Shown piece by piece: positions 1 through 5,525 of a DNA stretch of 5,577 nt. Numbering within the stretch: the stretch's first letter is position 1; the number at the start of each line of letters is the position of its first letter. The notes beneath the pieces were generated by a model, which worked only from the letters and a program-made list of their open reading frames with translations, did not search any database and had not been told where the DNA came from. Made by a program: the position numbers and the translations under genes. The stretch is from an uncultured Lachnospiraceae bacterium (GTDB taxonomy: Bacteria > Bacillota > Clostridia > Lachnospirales > Lachnospiraceae), in assembly GCA_902489925.1 (NCBI GenBank), contig CABUBX010000133.1, positions 1 through 5,577 of the forward strand, given 5' to 3'.

Positions 1-671
1 ACAACAGCTTCATCGATACCAACCTGTAAACCGTCATTGATAGCTTTCTTACAGTTGCGCACTGCAATCGGCGCATTCTTTGCGATACCTGCAGCCATCT
101 TTTCTGCTGCCGGCAATAATTCTTCTGATGGATATACTGCATTTACAAGACCAATGCGGTAAGCTTCATCTGCTTTAATATTTCTTGCTGTGTAAATCAG
201 CTGTTTAGCCATACCAGGGCTTACTAAACGCGCAAGTCTTTGTGTACCGCCAAATCCAGGTGTGATTCCAAGACCAACCTCAGGCTGTCCGAATACTGCG
301 TTTTCAGAACAGATACGGATATCACAGCTCATGGAAATCTCACATCCACCACCAAGAGCGAAACCGTTCACTGCTGCAATCACAGGAACAGGGAATGTTT
401 CAAGTTTTCTGAAAACGTCATTGCCCTTCTTTCCGAAAGCTTCTCCGCCTTCTTTTGTTAATGTGCTCATCTCGGCAATATCTGCACCGGCAACAAATGA
501 CTTGTCTCCTGCACCTGTGAGAATTAAACATCTTACTGTATCTAAATCCACAGCGTCAAGAGCAGCGTCCAAATCATTCAAAACATCTGAATTCAATGCA
601 TTTAATGCCTTTGGGCGATTAATTGTAAGAATACCAACGTTACCTTTGACTTCATACAAAACATTTGACAT
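1..671 (-). CDS. crt: Crotonase: enoyl-CoA hydratase / 3-hydroxybutyryl-CoA dehydratase (C-terminus beyond window)
   Basis: The reverse strand encodes 223 codons of a crotonase-fold protein, open at the window edge; the family is usually about 260 residues, so roughly 37 are missing. Seen: an N-terminal 'TINRPKALNAL' segment (residues 16-26), the AGAD motif with oxyanion-hole Ala63, GGGCE at 107-111 giving oxyanion Gly108 and catalytic Glu111, and GQPE with catalytic Glu131. The 20-residue spacing between the two glutamates matches rat enoyl-CoA hydratase (Glu144/Glu164). The family reversibly hydrates crotonyl-CoA to 3-hydroxybutyryl-CoA in the cytoplasm; in clostridia this is a step of butyrate/butanol formation. 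The start at 671 follows a GAAAGGAA Shine-Dalgarno at 681-688. Codons are strongly biased to GGT, GCA, GTT and ACA, unlike the neighbours, which suggests high expression. Partner genes (hbd, bcd, etfAB) would lie to the left and cannot be seen. Another short-chain enoyl-CoA hydratase is possible; crt is the best fit. Confidence 0.93.
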   Translation of the reverse strand, partial: MSNVLYEVKGNVGILTINRPKALNALNSDVLNDLDAALDAVDLDTVRCLILTGAGDKSFVAGADIAEMSTLTKEGGEAFGKKGNDVFRKLETFPVPVIAAVNGFALGGGCEISMSCDIRICSENAVFGQPEVGLGITPGFGGTQRLARLVSPGMAKQLIYTARNIKADEAYRIGLVNAVYPSEELLPAAEKMAAGIAKNAPIAVRNCKKAINDGLQVGIDEAV

Positions 672-713
672 TTTTTTAACTTCCTTTCATATTTGAGTTT
701 CACTTCATACTCT

Positions 714-742
714 ATAATACAATATTCCGCCTCATAAGTAAA
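714..742 (-). promoter_or_regulatory. Sigma-A promoter of crt
   Basis: Read on the minus strand, -35 TTTACT (737-742) and -10 TATTAT (714-719) are separated by exactly 17 bp. They match 4/6 and 5/6 of the vegetative consensus. Transcription would begin near 707, giving a leader of about 36 nt with the crt ribosome binding site inside it. This is inferred from motif match and spacing only. Confidence 0.6.
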
Positions 743-804
743 GACATTAAGTACAACTTTTTTTTAATCACCGTGTATCTTGTGTGAATTTTCCCCAATT
801 TTTT

Positions 805-822
805 TTGTAGTTTTCTTAACAA
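805..822 (-). promoter_or_regulatory. Candidate Rex (NADH/NAD+ sensor) operator upstream of crt
   Basis: On the minus strand the site reads TTGTTAA-GAAA-ACTACAA. The Rex consensus is TTGTTAA-N4-TTAACAA: the left half matches 7/7 and the right half 4/7, with the correct 4-bp spacer. Rex is known to control crt-bcd-etf-hbd operons in clostridia, so the context fits. The site lies about 60 bp upstream of the -35 of the proximal crt promoter, which is far for simple repression. However, it directly abuts a perfect TATAAT at 822-827 on the same strand that could be a distal promoter with a weak -35. One poor half-site in AT-rich DNA could be chance. Confidence 0.3.
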
Positions 823-827
823 TTATA
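822..827 (-). promoter_or_regulatory. Isolated consensus -10 (TATAAT), possible distal crt promoter
   Basis: A perfect TATAAT is read on the minus strand. At 17-bp spacing the -35 position holds TACAGT, a poor match (2/6), and a better TTGATA at 840-845 is only 12 bp away. It is therefore a weak or activator-dependent promoter at best, or a chance match in AT-rich DNA. If used, its transcript would start inside the candidate Rex site and carry a leader of about 145 nt into crt. Confidence 0.2.
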
Positions 828-1194
828 AAAAGTACAAAATATCAACTGTACCCATTTTAAAATCCATGATGTTTAAGATATGTGCCCCATTTGATTTTTT
901 GTATATCTTAAACTGGCTGGCGAAAAATCGCTGCAGCTTGTCTGCCGCATCATACTTGTGCAAATATCCCGGATATTTTCTCTATAATTCCCATACACGT
1001 CTTGCTGCCAGCCGTGAAGCTAAATAAGCGCCGGTATGCCCTTTCGCGCAATCATACCGCTTAGAACCCAATCCGCCACAACCGTCAAACACGCCAATAT
1101 ATCCTTCATCCTCTGTGACCATATGTGACTTACTATCTTCACCATTGCCCGGCACCATCTTGCCTGCAACAGTCAGTTGTGCTATTATCTTCAT
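823..1194 (-). pseudogene. Decayed PP2C-type Ser/Thr protein phosphatase (N-terminal remnant)
   Basis: The first 70 residues from the ATG at 1194 look like the N-terminus of a clostridial PP2C phosphatase. They contain GNGEDS (16-21, with Asp20 in the place of the first metal ligand), VFDGCGGLGSKRY (35-47, Asp37-Gly38 the second metal site) and HTGAYLASR (53-61). PP2C enzymes are Mn/Mg-dependent phosphatases that usually counter Hanks-type kinases. The start at 1194 is preferred over the ATG at 1215 because AGGCGG (1201-1206) sits 6 nt before it, while the upstream ATG has no Shine-Dalgarno. The frame stops at a TAG (982-984) after 'ARRVWEL', then continues in the same frame for 52 codons to a TAA at 823-825. 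Part of that stretch (about 'DAADKLQRFFASQ') looks like an amphipathic helix. The remaining two thirds of a ~230-260-residue domain, including the later metal-binding Asp motifs, is absent. A nonsense mutation plus a 3' deletion is the simplest reading. Confidence 0.6.
871..913. repeat. 11-bp perfect inverted repeat with 21-nt loop
   Basis: GTTTAAGATAT (871-881) is exactly repeated as its complement ATATCTTAAAC (903-913). The stem is AT-rich with no adjacent U-tract, so it is a poor terminator. It lies in the tail of the phosphatase remnant, near where recognisable homology ends, and could mark a rearrangement junction or be a protein-binding site. Confidence 0.5.
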
Positions 1195-1280
1195 CTTCTT
1201 CCGCCTATCCACCATATCGGTTTTTAAATTGTATTTGCAATCGCATCAATATTAAGTATTTATCGTCAACAAAACATCCC

Positions 1281-1309
1281 TTGTGTTTCCCATGACTATC
1301 ATGTAAAAT
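1281..1309 (+). promoter_or_regulatory. Probable promoter of the AEC permease gene
   Basis: -35 TTGTGT (1281-1286) and -10 TAAAAT (1304-1309) are spaced by 17 bp. The -10 matches 5/6 and the -35 only 3/6. The predicted start near 1316 gives a leader of about 30 nt before the ATG at 1345. The long TTG-initiated version of the frame would begin at 1309, upstream of this transcription start, which argues against that start. Confidence 0.35.
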
Positions 1310-1331
1310 TGATTTTAAAGAATCTATTATT

Positions 1332-1336
1332 GGGAG
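1332..1336 (+). promoter_or_regulatory. Ribosome binding site that fixes the AEC start
   Basis: GGGAG ends 8 nt before the ATG at 1345 but only 2 nt before the alternative ATG at 1339, and it lies inside the longer TTG-initiated frame (1309). This selects 1345 as the start. Confidence 0.65.
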
Positions 1337-1344
1337 AAATGATT

Positions 1345-2289
1345 ATGGAAAATTTTATTTTCAGCTTAAACGCCACAGCACCGATTTTTATAATGATGCT
1401 GCTCGGACTATTGTTTAGAAAAACCGGTATTATTGACGAAAATTTTGCTTCGCGGCTCAACAAATTCGTATTTCTTATCCCTTTGCCCGTGCTTGTCTTT
1501 GAGGACTTGGCGACTGTGGATTTTAAAGAGGTATGGGACGGACGTTTTGTCCTTTTTTGCTTTTTTTCCACCCTTTTAAGCATCGCCATCGCCGCCGCCC
1601 TTTCTTTAGTATGGAAGGACAAAACTGTACGTGGCGAATTTATACAAGCCTCCTACAGAAGCAGCGCTGCCCTGCTTGGCATCGCACTCATTCAAAATAT
1701 TTACGGCAATGCGGGTATGGCGCCATTGATGATTATCGGCAGTGTGCCGCTTTATAATATTATGGCTGTAACTGTCCTCTCCCTTTTTAATCCCAAACAA
1801 AAGTCTATCGGTAAAGACCTTTGGATAAAGACCTTAAAAGGCATTATTACAAACCCGATTATCTTAGGTATCGCTGCCGGCATGCTCTGGTCCCTGCTGC
1901 GTCTCCCGATGCCTGTCATCCTTGAAAAAACCGTATCCAAAATCGGTGCCATGGCAACCCCGCTTGGGCTTATGGCCATGGGTGCAGCCTTTGATATAAA
2001 AAAGGTATCCCAAAAATTAAAACCGGCTGTTACCGCGGCATTTATCAAACTTATCGGACTTGCCGCCGTATTCCTGCCGATTGCTGTCCGGCTTGGCTTT
2101 CGCGAAGAACAGCTTGTCGCCATACTCGTCATGCTCGGCTCTGCAACAACTGTCAGCTGCTTTGTTATGGCAAAAAACATGGGACACGAGGGCACCGTCA
2201 CCTCCGCCGCCGTCATGCTGACAACCCTTTTTTCCGCCTTCACACTGACCGGATGGCTGTACCTCCTAAAATCACTGGGACTGCTATAA
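1345..2289 (+). CDS. AEC (auxin efflux carrier) family permease
   Basis: This is a complete 314-residue, highly hydrophobic integral membrane protein, the usual length for bacterial AEC transporters (Mem_trans family), which normally have about ten membrane segments in two halves. Visible hallmarks are the N-terminal 'APIFIMMLLGLLFRKTGIID' stretch followed by 'LNKFVFLIPLPVLVF' (38-52), a central charged loop around 150-163 (KQKSIGKDLWIK), 'NPIILGIAAGM' (170-180) opening the second half, 'ATPLGLMAMGAAF' near 204-216, and 'GSATTVSCFVMAKNMG' (275-290). Bacterial members export or import small organic anions such as malate or malonate, or amino-acid-like compounds; the name comes from plant homologues. 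Nothing here identifies the substrate. The gene stands alone, divergent from the phosphatase remnant and convergent with the MATE gene. Codons favour C-ending forms (GGC, GCC, ATC), unlike crt. Confidence 0.88.
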   Translation: MENFIFSLNATAPIFIMMLLGLLFRKTGIIDENFASRLNKFVFLIPLPVLVFEDLATVDFKEVWDGRFVLFCFFSTLLSIAIAAALSLVWKDKTVRGEFIQASYRSSAALLGIALIQNIYGNAGMAPLMIIGSVPLYNIMAVTVLSLFNPKQKSIGKDLWIKTLKGIITNPIILGIAAGMLWSLLRLPMPVILEKTVSKIGAMATPLGLMAMGAAFDIKKVSQKLKPAVTAAFIKLIGLAAVFLPIAVRLGFREEQLVAILVMLGSATTVSCFVMAKNMGHEGTVTSAAVMLTTLFSAFTLTGWLYLLKSLGLL

Positions 2290-2300
2290 AAATTGTATAA

Positions 2301-2366
2301 AATAACCCCCGTATATTTTGCAAAGTGTGCGTTTCAAGCACACAAGCGAAATATACGGAGGTTATT
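2301..2366. terminator. Long hairpin between convergent genes, probable bidirectional terminator
   Basis: Arms at 2301-2318 and 2349-2366 pair over 17 of 18 positions, with a single C/A mismatch (2308/2359). The 30-nt loop contains a second hairpin, GTGTGC (2325-2330) with GCACAC (2338-2343). On the minus strand the stem is followed by an AT-rich stretch containing TTTTT (about 2288-2292), which would end the MATE transcript poorly, since it lies only beyond TTATACAA. On the plus strand only a mixed pyrimidine run follows. Its position between the AEC stop (2289) and the MATE stop (2372) supports a terminator role in both directions. Confidence 0.65.
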
Positions 2367-2371
2367 CCTCT

Positions 2372-3763
2372 TTACTCCTCTCCTTCGAGGCGCCGCATTG
2401 CCTCAACTTCTTCAATTCTTTTTTGCATAACCTTTTTAATTGTCAGTTTATAAACAATAATTGTCGCCAGCGGTCCGAGTATGTCTGATATCGTTTCACT
2501 AAAGAATACCATCTTAGGCTCGGCAAACAGCGGTATAATAAACAAGGCGGCAAAGTATACAAGCTTTCTGAAAAATGACAGCGGAAGCGAAAAGTTGACA
2601 CGTCCCATTGCCGTAAATCCATCGACAAGCTCATATTGAAAACCTAACGGTATAATCGCCAGCGTACATACCTTGATAGCCCACACAGCCTCTGCGCCAA
2701 GGGCTGCATCTGCTGTAAATAAGCGCACAAACAAAGGACTTACTGTCCATGCTGCAATCATCATCAGAACCATATAGCCTACACACAGGCACAAAATATA
2801 TTTTTGAGCTTTAAGTACCCGGTCTGTCTGACCTGCACCGTAATTGTAAGAGAGTATTGTCTGTGTTCCGCCGCTGATACCGCCAAGAGGCATCGTGACA
2901 ATAAGCATAAAGCTTTGAACGATTGTCGCACATGTAATCAGCGCATCGCCCTGCGCCGGGCCGCCGTATCGCTGAAGTACAGAGTTCATGGCAATAATCA
3001 TGACATTATCAATGGCGATAATTATAAACGGTGTAAAGCCCAGCGCCAAAACACGCCGCATAATCTTAAAGCTGTAACCACCGAATGTAATCTTAATCGG
3101 CGGTACTTTTCCAAATAAAAAGCTCAGTACAAAAATACAGCTGGCAACCTGGGAGAGCACCGTCGCCACTGCCGCACCTTTAACCCCCATATCCAAGCCA
3201 AAAATAAAAATCGGGTCAAGCACAATATTGCACACAGCGCCGACCATGACAGAAATCATACCGTGCTTTGCAAATCCCTGACATATAATAAACTGATTCA
3301 TGCCTGTTGCAAGAAGTGCAAAAATCGTTCCAAGCAGATACGTCGTAAAATAAGTATCTGCATAAACATAGGTTGTGTCACTGGCACCAAAAAGATACAG
3401 CATCGGACGTTTCAGCGCCATAATTGCCACCGTCAGCACTACTGACAACACGCACAGCATCATAAAGCAATTCGATAAGATTTTCCGTGCCTCTTTTTCG
3501 CGGCCTTCGCCCATACGAATACTCATCAGCGGCGAACCGCCGACACCGATTAAGGATGCAAATGACGAAATCATCGTCACAACAGGCCCGCAGACACCGA
3601 CGCCTGCAAGCGCCATATCACCGATTTCCGGTATATTGCCGATATACATTCGGTCAACAATACTGTAGAGTACACTGACAAACTGCGCAAGCATACTCGG
3701 TATGGCAATGCGCCACACAAGTGTTTTTATATTATCTTTTCCTAAGTTATTCTGTCTTTTCAT
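2372..3763 (-). CDS. MATE family efflux transporter
   Basis: This is a 463-residue membrane protein of standard MATE length, with about twelve hydrophobic segments in two homologous halves (roughly 12-215 and 235-445). Family signatures are 'LYSIVDRMYIGN' (32-43), 'GVGGSPLMSIRMGEG' (73-87), 'ICQGFAKHGMISVMVGAVCNIVLD' region (160-183) followed by 'GVKGAAVATVLSQ' (193-205), and in the second half 'ISYN'-like 'QTILSYNYGAGQ' (301-312). MATE proteins export drugs or metabolites in exchange for Na+ or H+; many clostridial genomes carry dozens and the substrate cannot be predicted. The start at 3763 has GGGAG (3769-3773) 5 nt upstream. The gap to the upstream rpoN stop is only 20 bp with no terminator visible, so it is probably co-transcribed as the second gene. 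The C-terminal tail after the last membrane segment is charged (KKVMQKRIEEVEAMRRLEGEE). Confidence 0.92.
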   Translation of the reverse strand: MKRQNNLGKDNIKTLVWRIAIPSMLAQFVSVLYSIVDRMYIGNIPEIGDMALAGVGVCGPVVTMISSFASLIGVGGSPLMSIRMGEGREKEARKILSNCFMMLCVLSVVLTVAIMALKRPMLYLFGASDTTYVYADTYFTTYLLGTIFALLATGMNQFIICQGFAKHGMISVMVGAVCNIVLDPIFIFGLDMGVKGAAVATVLSQVASCIFVLSFLFGKVPPIKITFGGYSFKIMRRVLALGFTPFIIIAIDNVMIIAMNSVLQRYGGPAQGDALITCATIVQSFMLIVTMPLGGISGGTQTILSYNYGAGQTDRVLKAQKYILCLCVGYMVLMMIAAWTVSPLFVRLFTADAALGAEAVWAIKVCTLAIIPLGFQYELVDGFTAMGRVNFSLPLSFFRKLVYFAALFIIPLFAEPKMVFFSETISDILGPLATIIVYKLTIKKVMQKRIEEVEAMRRLEGEE

Positions 3764-3783
3764 AATTTCTCCCTAAAGCAGCA

Positions 3784-5145
3784 TTAAAATTCCCGTCGTC
3801 CGCCGGCGTCCTTAATTTGAGCCTGTTCCCTGTATTTTGCAACTGTACGTCTGGAAATATGTACGCCCTTCTCATTAAGCTTTTCACTAATTACGCGGTC
3901 ACTGTATGGTTTTTTCTTATTTTCACCGTCAATAATTTCCGCCATAAGCTGCTTGATTTTCTCAGGTGTCACTGCCCCCTGCCCATTCTCAGATGCAATG
4001 CCCTTTGAGAAAAAATAATTCATCGGAAAAATGCCCCATGAGCACTGTAAATATTTGTCGCGCACCGCACGGCTCACCGTCGATTCATGCACAGAAAGCT
4101 TTCCGGCAACATCCGCCTGGCGCATCGACTCAAGGTATCCCTGACCTTTCAGAAAAAAGTTTTCCTGCATATCAACAATTGTCTTTGTCACCTGAAGCAA
4201 AGTTTTATTCCGCTGAGAAATACAATTCATCACCCATTCTGCCTGCCTCACCTTTTCACCGATATAAGCCTTGGCTTCCTTCGGCGTATCCTCTTGAAGC
4301 ATCCCCTTATAATAACTGTTAATCGTTATCTTCGGGTACATATATTCATTTAAAAGGATTTCATAATAGCCGCCCAGCTTTACGACCGTTACATCCGGCG
4401 TAATATACTTTAGCGTTTCACGGCTGCAAAAACTTGCCCCCGGTTTTGGGTTAAGCCCCTTAATAAGCTCACAGTCAGCCTGTACAGTCTCCACCGGGAT
4501 TTTTAACTTCTTCGCAATGACATGAAGCTGATTTTTGCCGACAAGTTCAAGATAATTTTCAACAATATTTCTTAAAACCGGCGTACTCATCCCTTTTCTT
4601 TCAAGCTGCAGCATAAGACATTCTGCCAGACTTTCCGCACATATGCCCGCAGGTTCAAGTTTTTTCAGCATCGAAAGGACTTCCTCCACCCGGTCTGTAT
4701 CAGTCCCCAAATTTTTTGCCAGCTGCTCTTTATCTTCTGTAAAATAACCTTTATCATCAAGACAATTTACAATATATTCCACTATCTTTACTTGTTGCTT
4801 TGTCAAGTTTTTTGTCAAAAGCTGCGACAGCAAATATTCTGCAAGAGATTCCCCTTCTTCTGTATCAAAATTCCAGCAATCCCGCTCTCCGTCTTCTGTA
4901 TAATCATTGTTATAATAGACCCTGTTTTGTTCATCCGATGACTCAAGCCATTCGATTTTACGTCGTATTTCCCCGTCGTAACTGCCCGTTTCATATTGCT
5001 CATCCAAATCAATCACCGGATTTTCAAGCGAGATTTCTTTCATATACGCTTCCAATTCCTGAGAGCTCATCTGAAGTATCTGAGCCGACTGTATCATCTT
5101 CTGCGATAAGACATGAGACTGGACAGTCTGAAGCTTTAAATCCAT
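3784..5145 (-). CDS. rpoN: RNA polymerase sigma-54 factor
   Basis: This is a complete 453-residue sigma-54 (RpoN/SigL), within the usual length range. Region I (about 1-47) is the Gln/Leu-rich activator-responsive segment, with 'LSQKMIQSAQILQMSSQELEAYM'-like spacing of residues. A short acidic linker follows (48-98, rich in Asp/Glu). The core-binding domain includes 'LEPAGICAESLAECLMLQL' (163-181) and 'LNPKPGASF' (231-239). The helix-turn-helix region contains 'HESTVSRAVRDKY' (353-365), and the RpoN box is SRRTVAKYRE (431-440) where the canonical box is ARRTVAKYRE. Sigma-54 directs core polymerase to -24/-12 promoters and needs an AAA+ enhancer-binding activator; none is encoded in the window. 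The start at 5145 has AAAGGAG (5154-5160) 8 nt upstream. It leads an apparent operon with the MATE gene. 'GICAES' where many homologues have 'GVGARD' is a minor lineage variation. Confidence 0.96.
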   Translation of the reverse strand: MDLKLQTVQSHVLSQKMIQSAQILQMSSQELEAYMKEISLENPVIDLDEQYETGSYDGEIRRKIEWLESSDEQNRVYYNNDYTEDGERDCWNFDTEEGESLAEYLLSQLLTKNLTKQQVKIVEYIVNCLDDKGYFTEDKEQLAKNLGTDTDRVEEVLSMLKKLEPAGICAESLAECLMLQLERKGMSTPVLRNIVENYLELVGKNQLHVIAKKLKIPVETVQADCELIKGLNPKPGASFCSRETLKYITPDVTVVKLGGYYEILLNEYMYPKITINSYYKGMLQEDTPKEAKAYIGEKVRQAEWVMNCISQRNKTLLQVTKTIVDMQENFFLKGQGYLESMRQADVAGKLSVHESTVSRAVRDKYLQCSWGIFPMNYFFSKGIASENGQGAVTPEKIKQLMAEIIDGENKKKPYSDRVISEKLNEKGVHISRRTVAKYREQAQIKDAGGRREF

Positions 5146-5178
5146 ATCTTTTTCTCCTTTGACAAATCTTACGCCACC

Positions 5179-5207
5179 ATTCTACTCTCTTTGCATGTGA
5201 CCGTCAA
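5179..5207 (-). promoter_or_regulatory. Sigma-A promoter of rpoN-MATE unit
   Basis: -35 TTGACG (5202-5207) and -10 TAGAAT (5179-5184) on the minus strand are each one base from consensus, with 17-bp spacing. Transcription would start near 5172, leaving a leader of about 27 nt that contains the AAAGGAG ribosome binding site. No -24/-12 element is seen, so rpoN appears to be made by the housekeeping polymerase. Confidence 0.75.
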
Positions 5208-5215
5208 CCAAAGAT

Positions 5216-5244
5216 TGTAAAATATATTCTCGTTCTATTTTACA
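5216..5244. promoter_or_regulatory. 9-bp perfect inverted repeat, possible operator in the divergent region
   Basis: TGTAAAATA (5216-5224) and TATTTTACA (5236-5244) form a perfect dyad with an 11-bp gap, so half-site centres are 20 bp apart, close to two helical turns. It sits just upstream of the rpoN -35 (5202-5207) and about 45 bp before the deacetylase start. That placement could serve regulation of both divergent genes. I cannot name the regulator. AT-rich dyads of this size also arise by chance. Confidence 0.35.
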
Positions 5245-5276
5245 CCGCCTTTTCATATCCTTTACAAAGAATCCCC

Positions 5277-5281
5277 GGCGG
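5277..5281 (+). promoter_or_regulatory. Ribosome binding site of the deacetylase
   Basis: GGCGG followed by TGA (5277-5284) matches 7 of 8 bases of GGAGGTGA, with 7 nt between GGCGG and the ATG at 5289. This supports a real translation start even though the gene is broken downstream. Confidence 0.6.
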
Positions 5282-5288
5282 TGAACTT

Positions 5289-5525
5289 ATGAATTTCAAA
5301 AATGTAAAACATCAAAATGCCAAAATATTTTTTAAATGCGGCTGTATCGTATGCACCGTTCTTTTACTCGGCTTTATCTTTGCACATTTTGTTGCGCCGT
5401 CTGTCACAATCACCGGCGCCGCCGCAAAACGCAAAATACCGATTTACTGTGTAGATACCGATAAAAAACAGGTTGCCCTTTCTTTTGACGCGGCGTGTGC
5501 TGATTGTAGTTTACGCAAATTTTGA
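5289..5525 (+). pseudogene. PdaB-like polysaccharide deacetylase, N-terminal fragment, interrupted
   Basis: The first ~70 residues match the start of a clostridial sporulation-type polysaccharide deacetylase: a basic N-terminus, one membrane segment (about residues 14-35, signal anchor), then 'IPIYCVDTDKKQVALSFDAA' (50-69), which contains the NodB-domain motif 1 with the catalytic-base Asp67. Family members continue as FDAAWG followed by more than 150 residues containing the His and Arg motifs. Here the sequence becomes 'CADCSLRKF' and stops at a TGA (5523-5525). The break falls after position 5497, in what should be the Trp codon. The protein would have no catalytic domain. PdaB-type enzymes act on spore-cortex or cell-wall peptidoglycan outside the membrane. 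The ribosome binding site and anchor are intact, so the disruption looks recent. It is either a real insertion/rearrangement or a spliceable intron; the rest of the gene may lie beyond the window. Confidence 0.6.

Noticed and set aside
262..696. 144-codon open frame on the plus strand opposite crt
   Set aside because: It is the antisense shadow of a clearly conserved crotonase gene, has no Shine-Dalgarno and no recognisable protein features.
914..930. CTGGC...GC element resembling a sigma-54 -24/-12 promoter
   Set aside because: GG and GC are separated by 9 rather than 10 bases, the rest of the consensus is absent, and it lies within the phosphatase remnant.
1225..1260. TTAATA and TACAAT on the minus strand as a promoter for the phosphatase remnant
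   Set aside because: The -35 is weak, the spacer is 16 bp, and similar matches are frequent in this AT-rich stretch; not strong enough to list as a feature.
1309..1344. Longer AEC reading frame starting at TTG 1309
   Set aside because: The GGGAG ribosome binding site lies inside this extension and the predicted promoter -10 overlaps the TTG; family members start at the equivalent of MENFIFS.
2443..2634. Open frames within MATE and rpoN on alternative frames and the opposite strand
   Set aside because: All overlap well-supported long genes, lack ribosome binding sites and show no family-like motifs.
5254..5261. CATATCCT upstream of the deacetylase, resembling a sporulation sigma-E -10
   Set aside because: No matching -35 at the proper distance; the nearest ATATT-like element is about 25 bp away.
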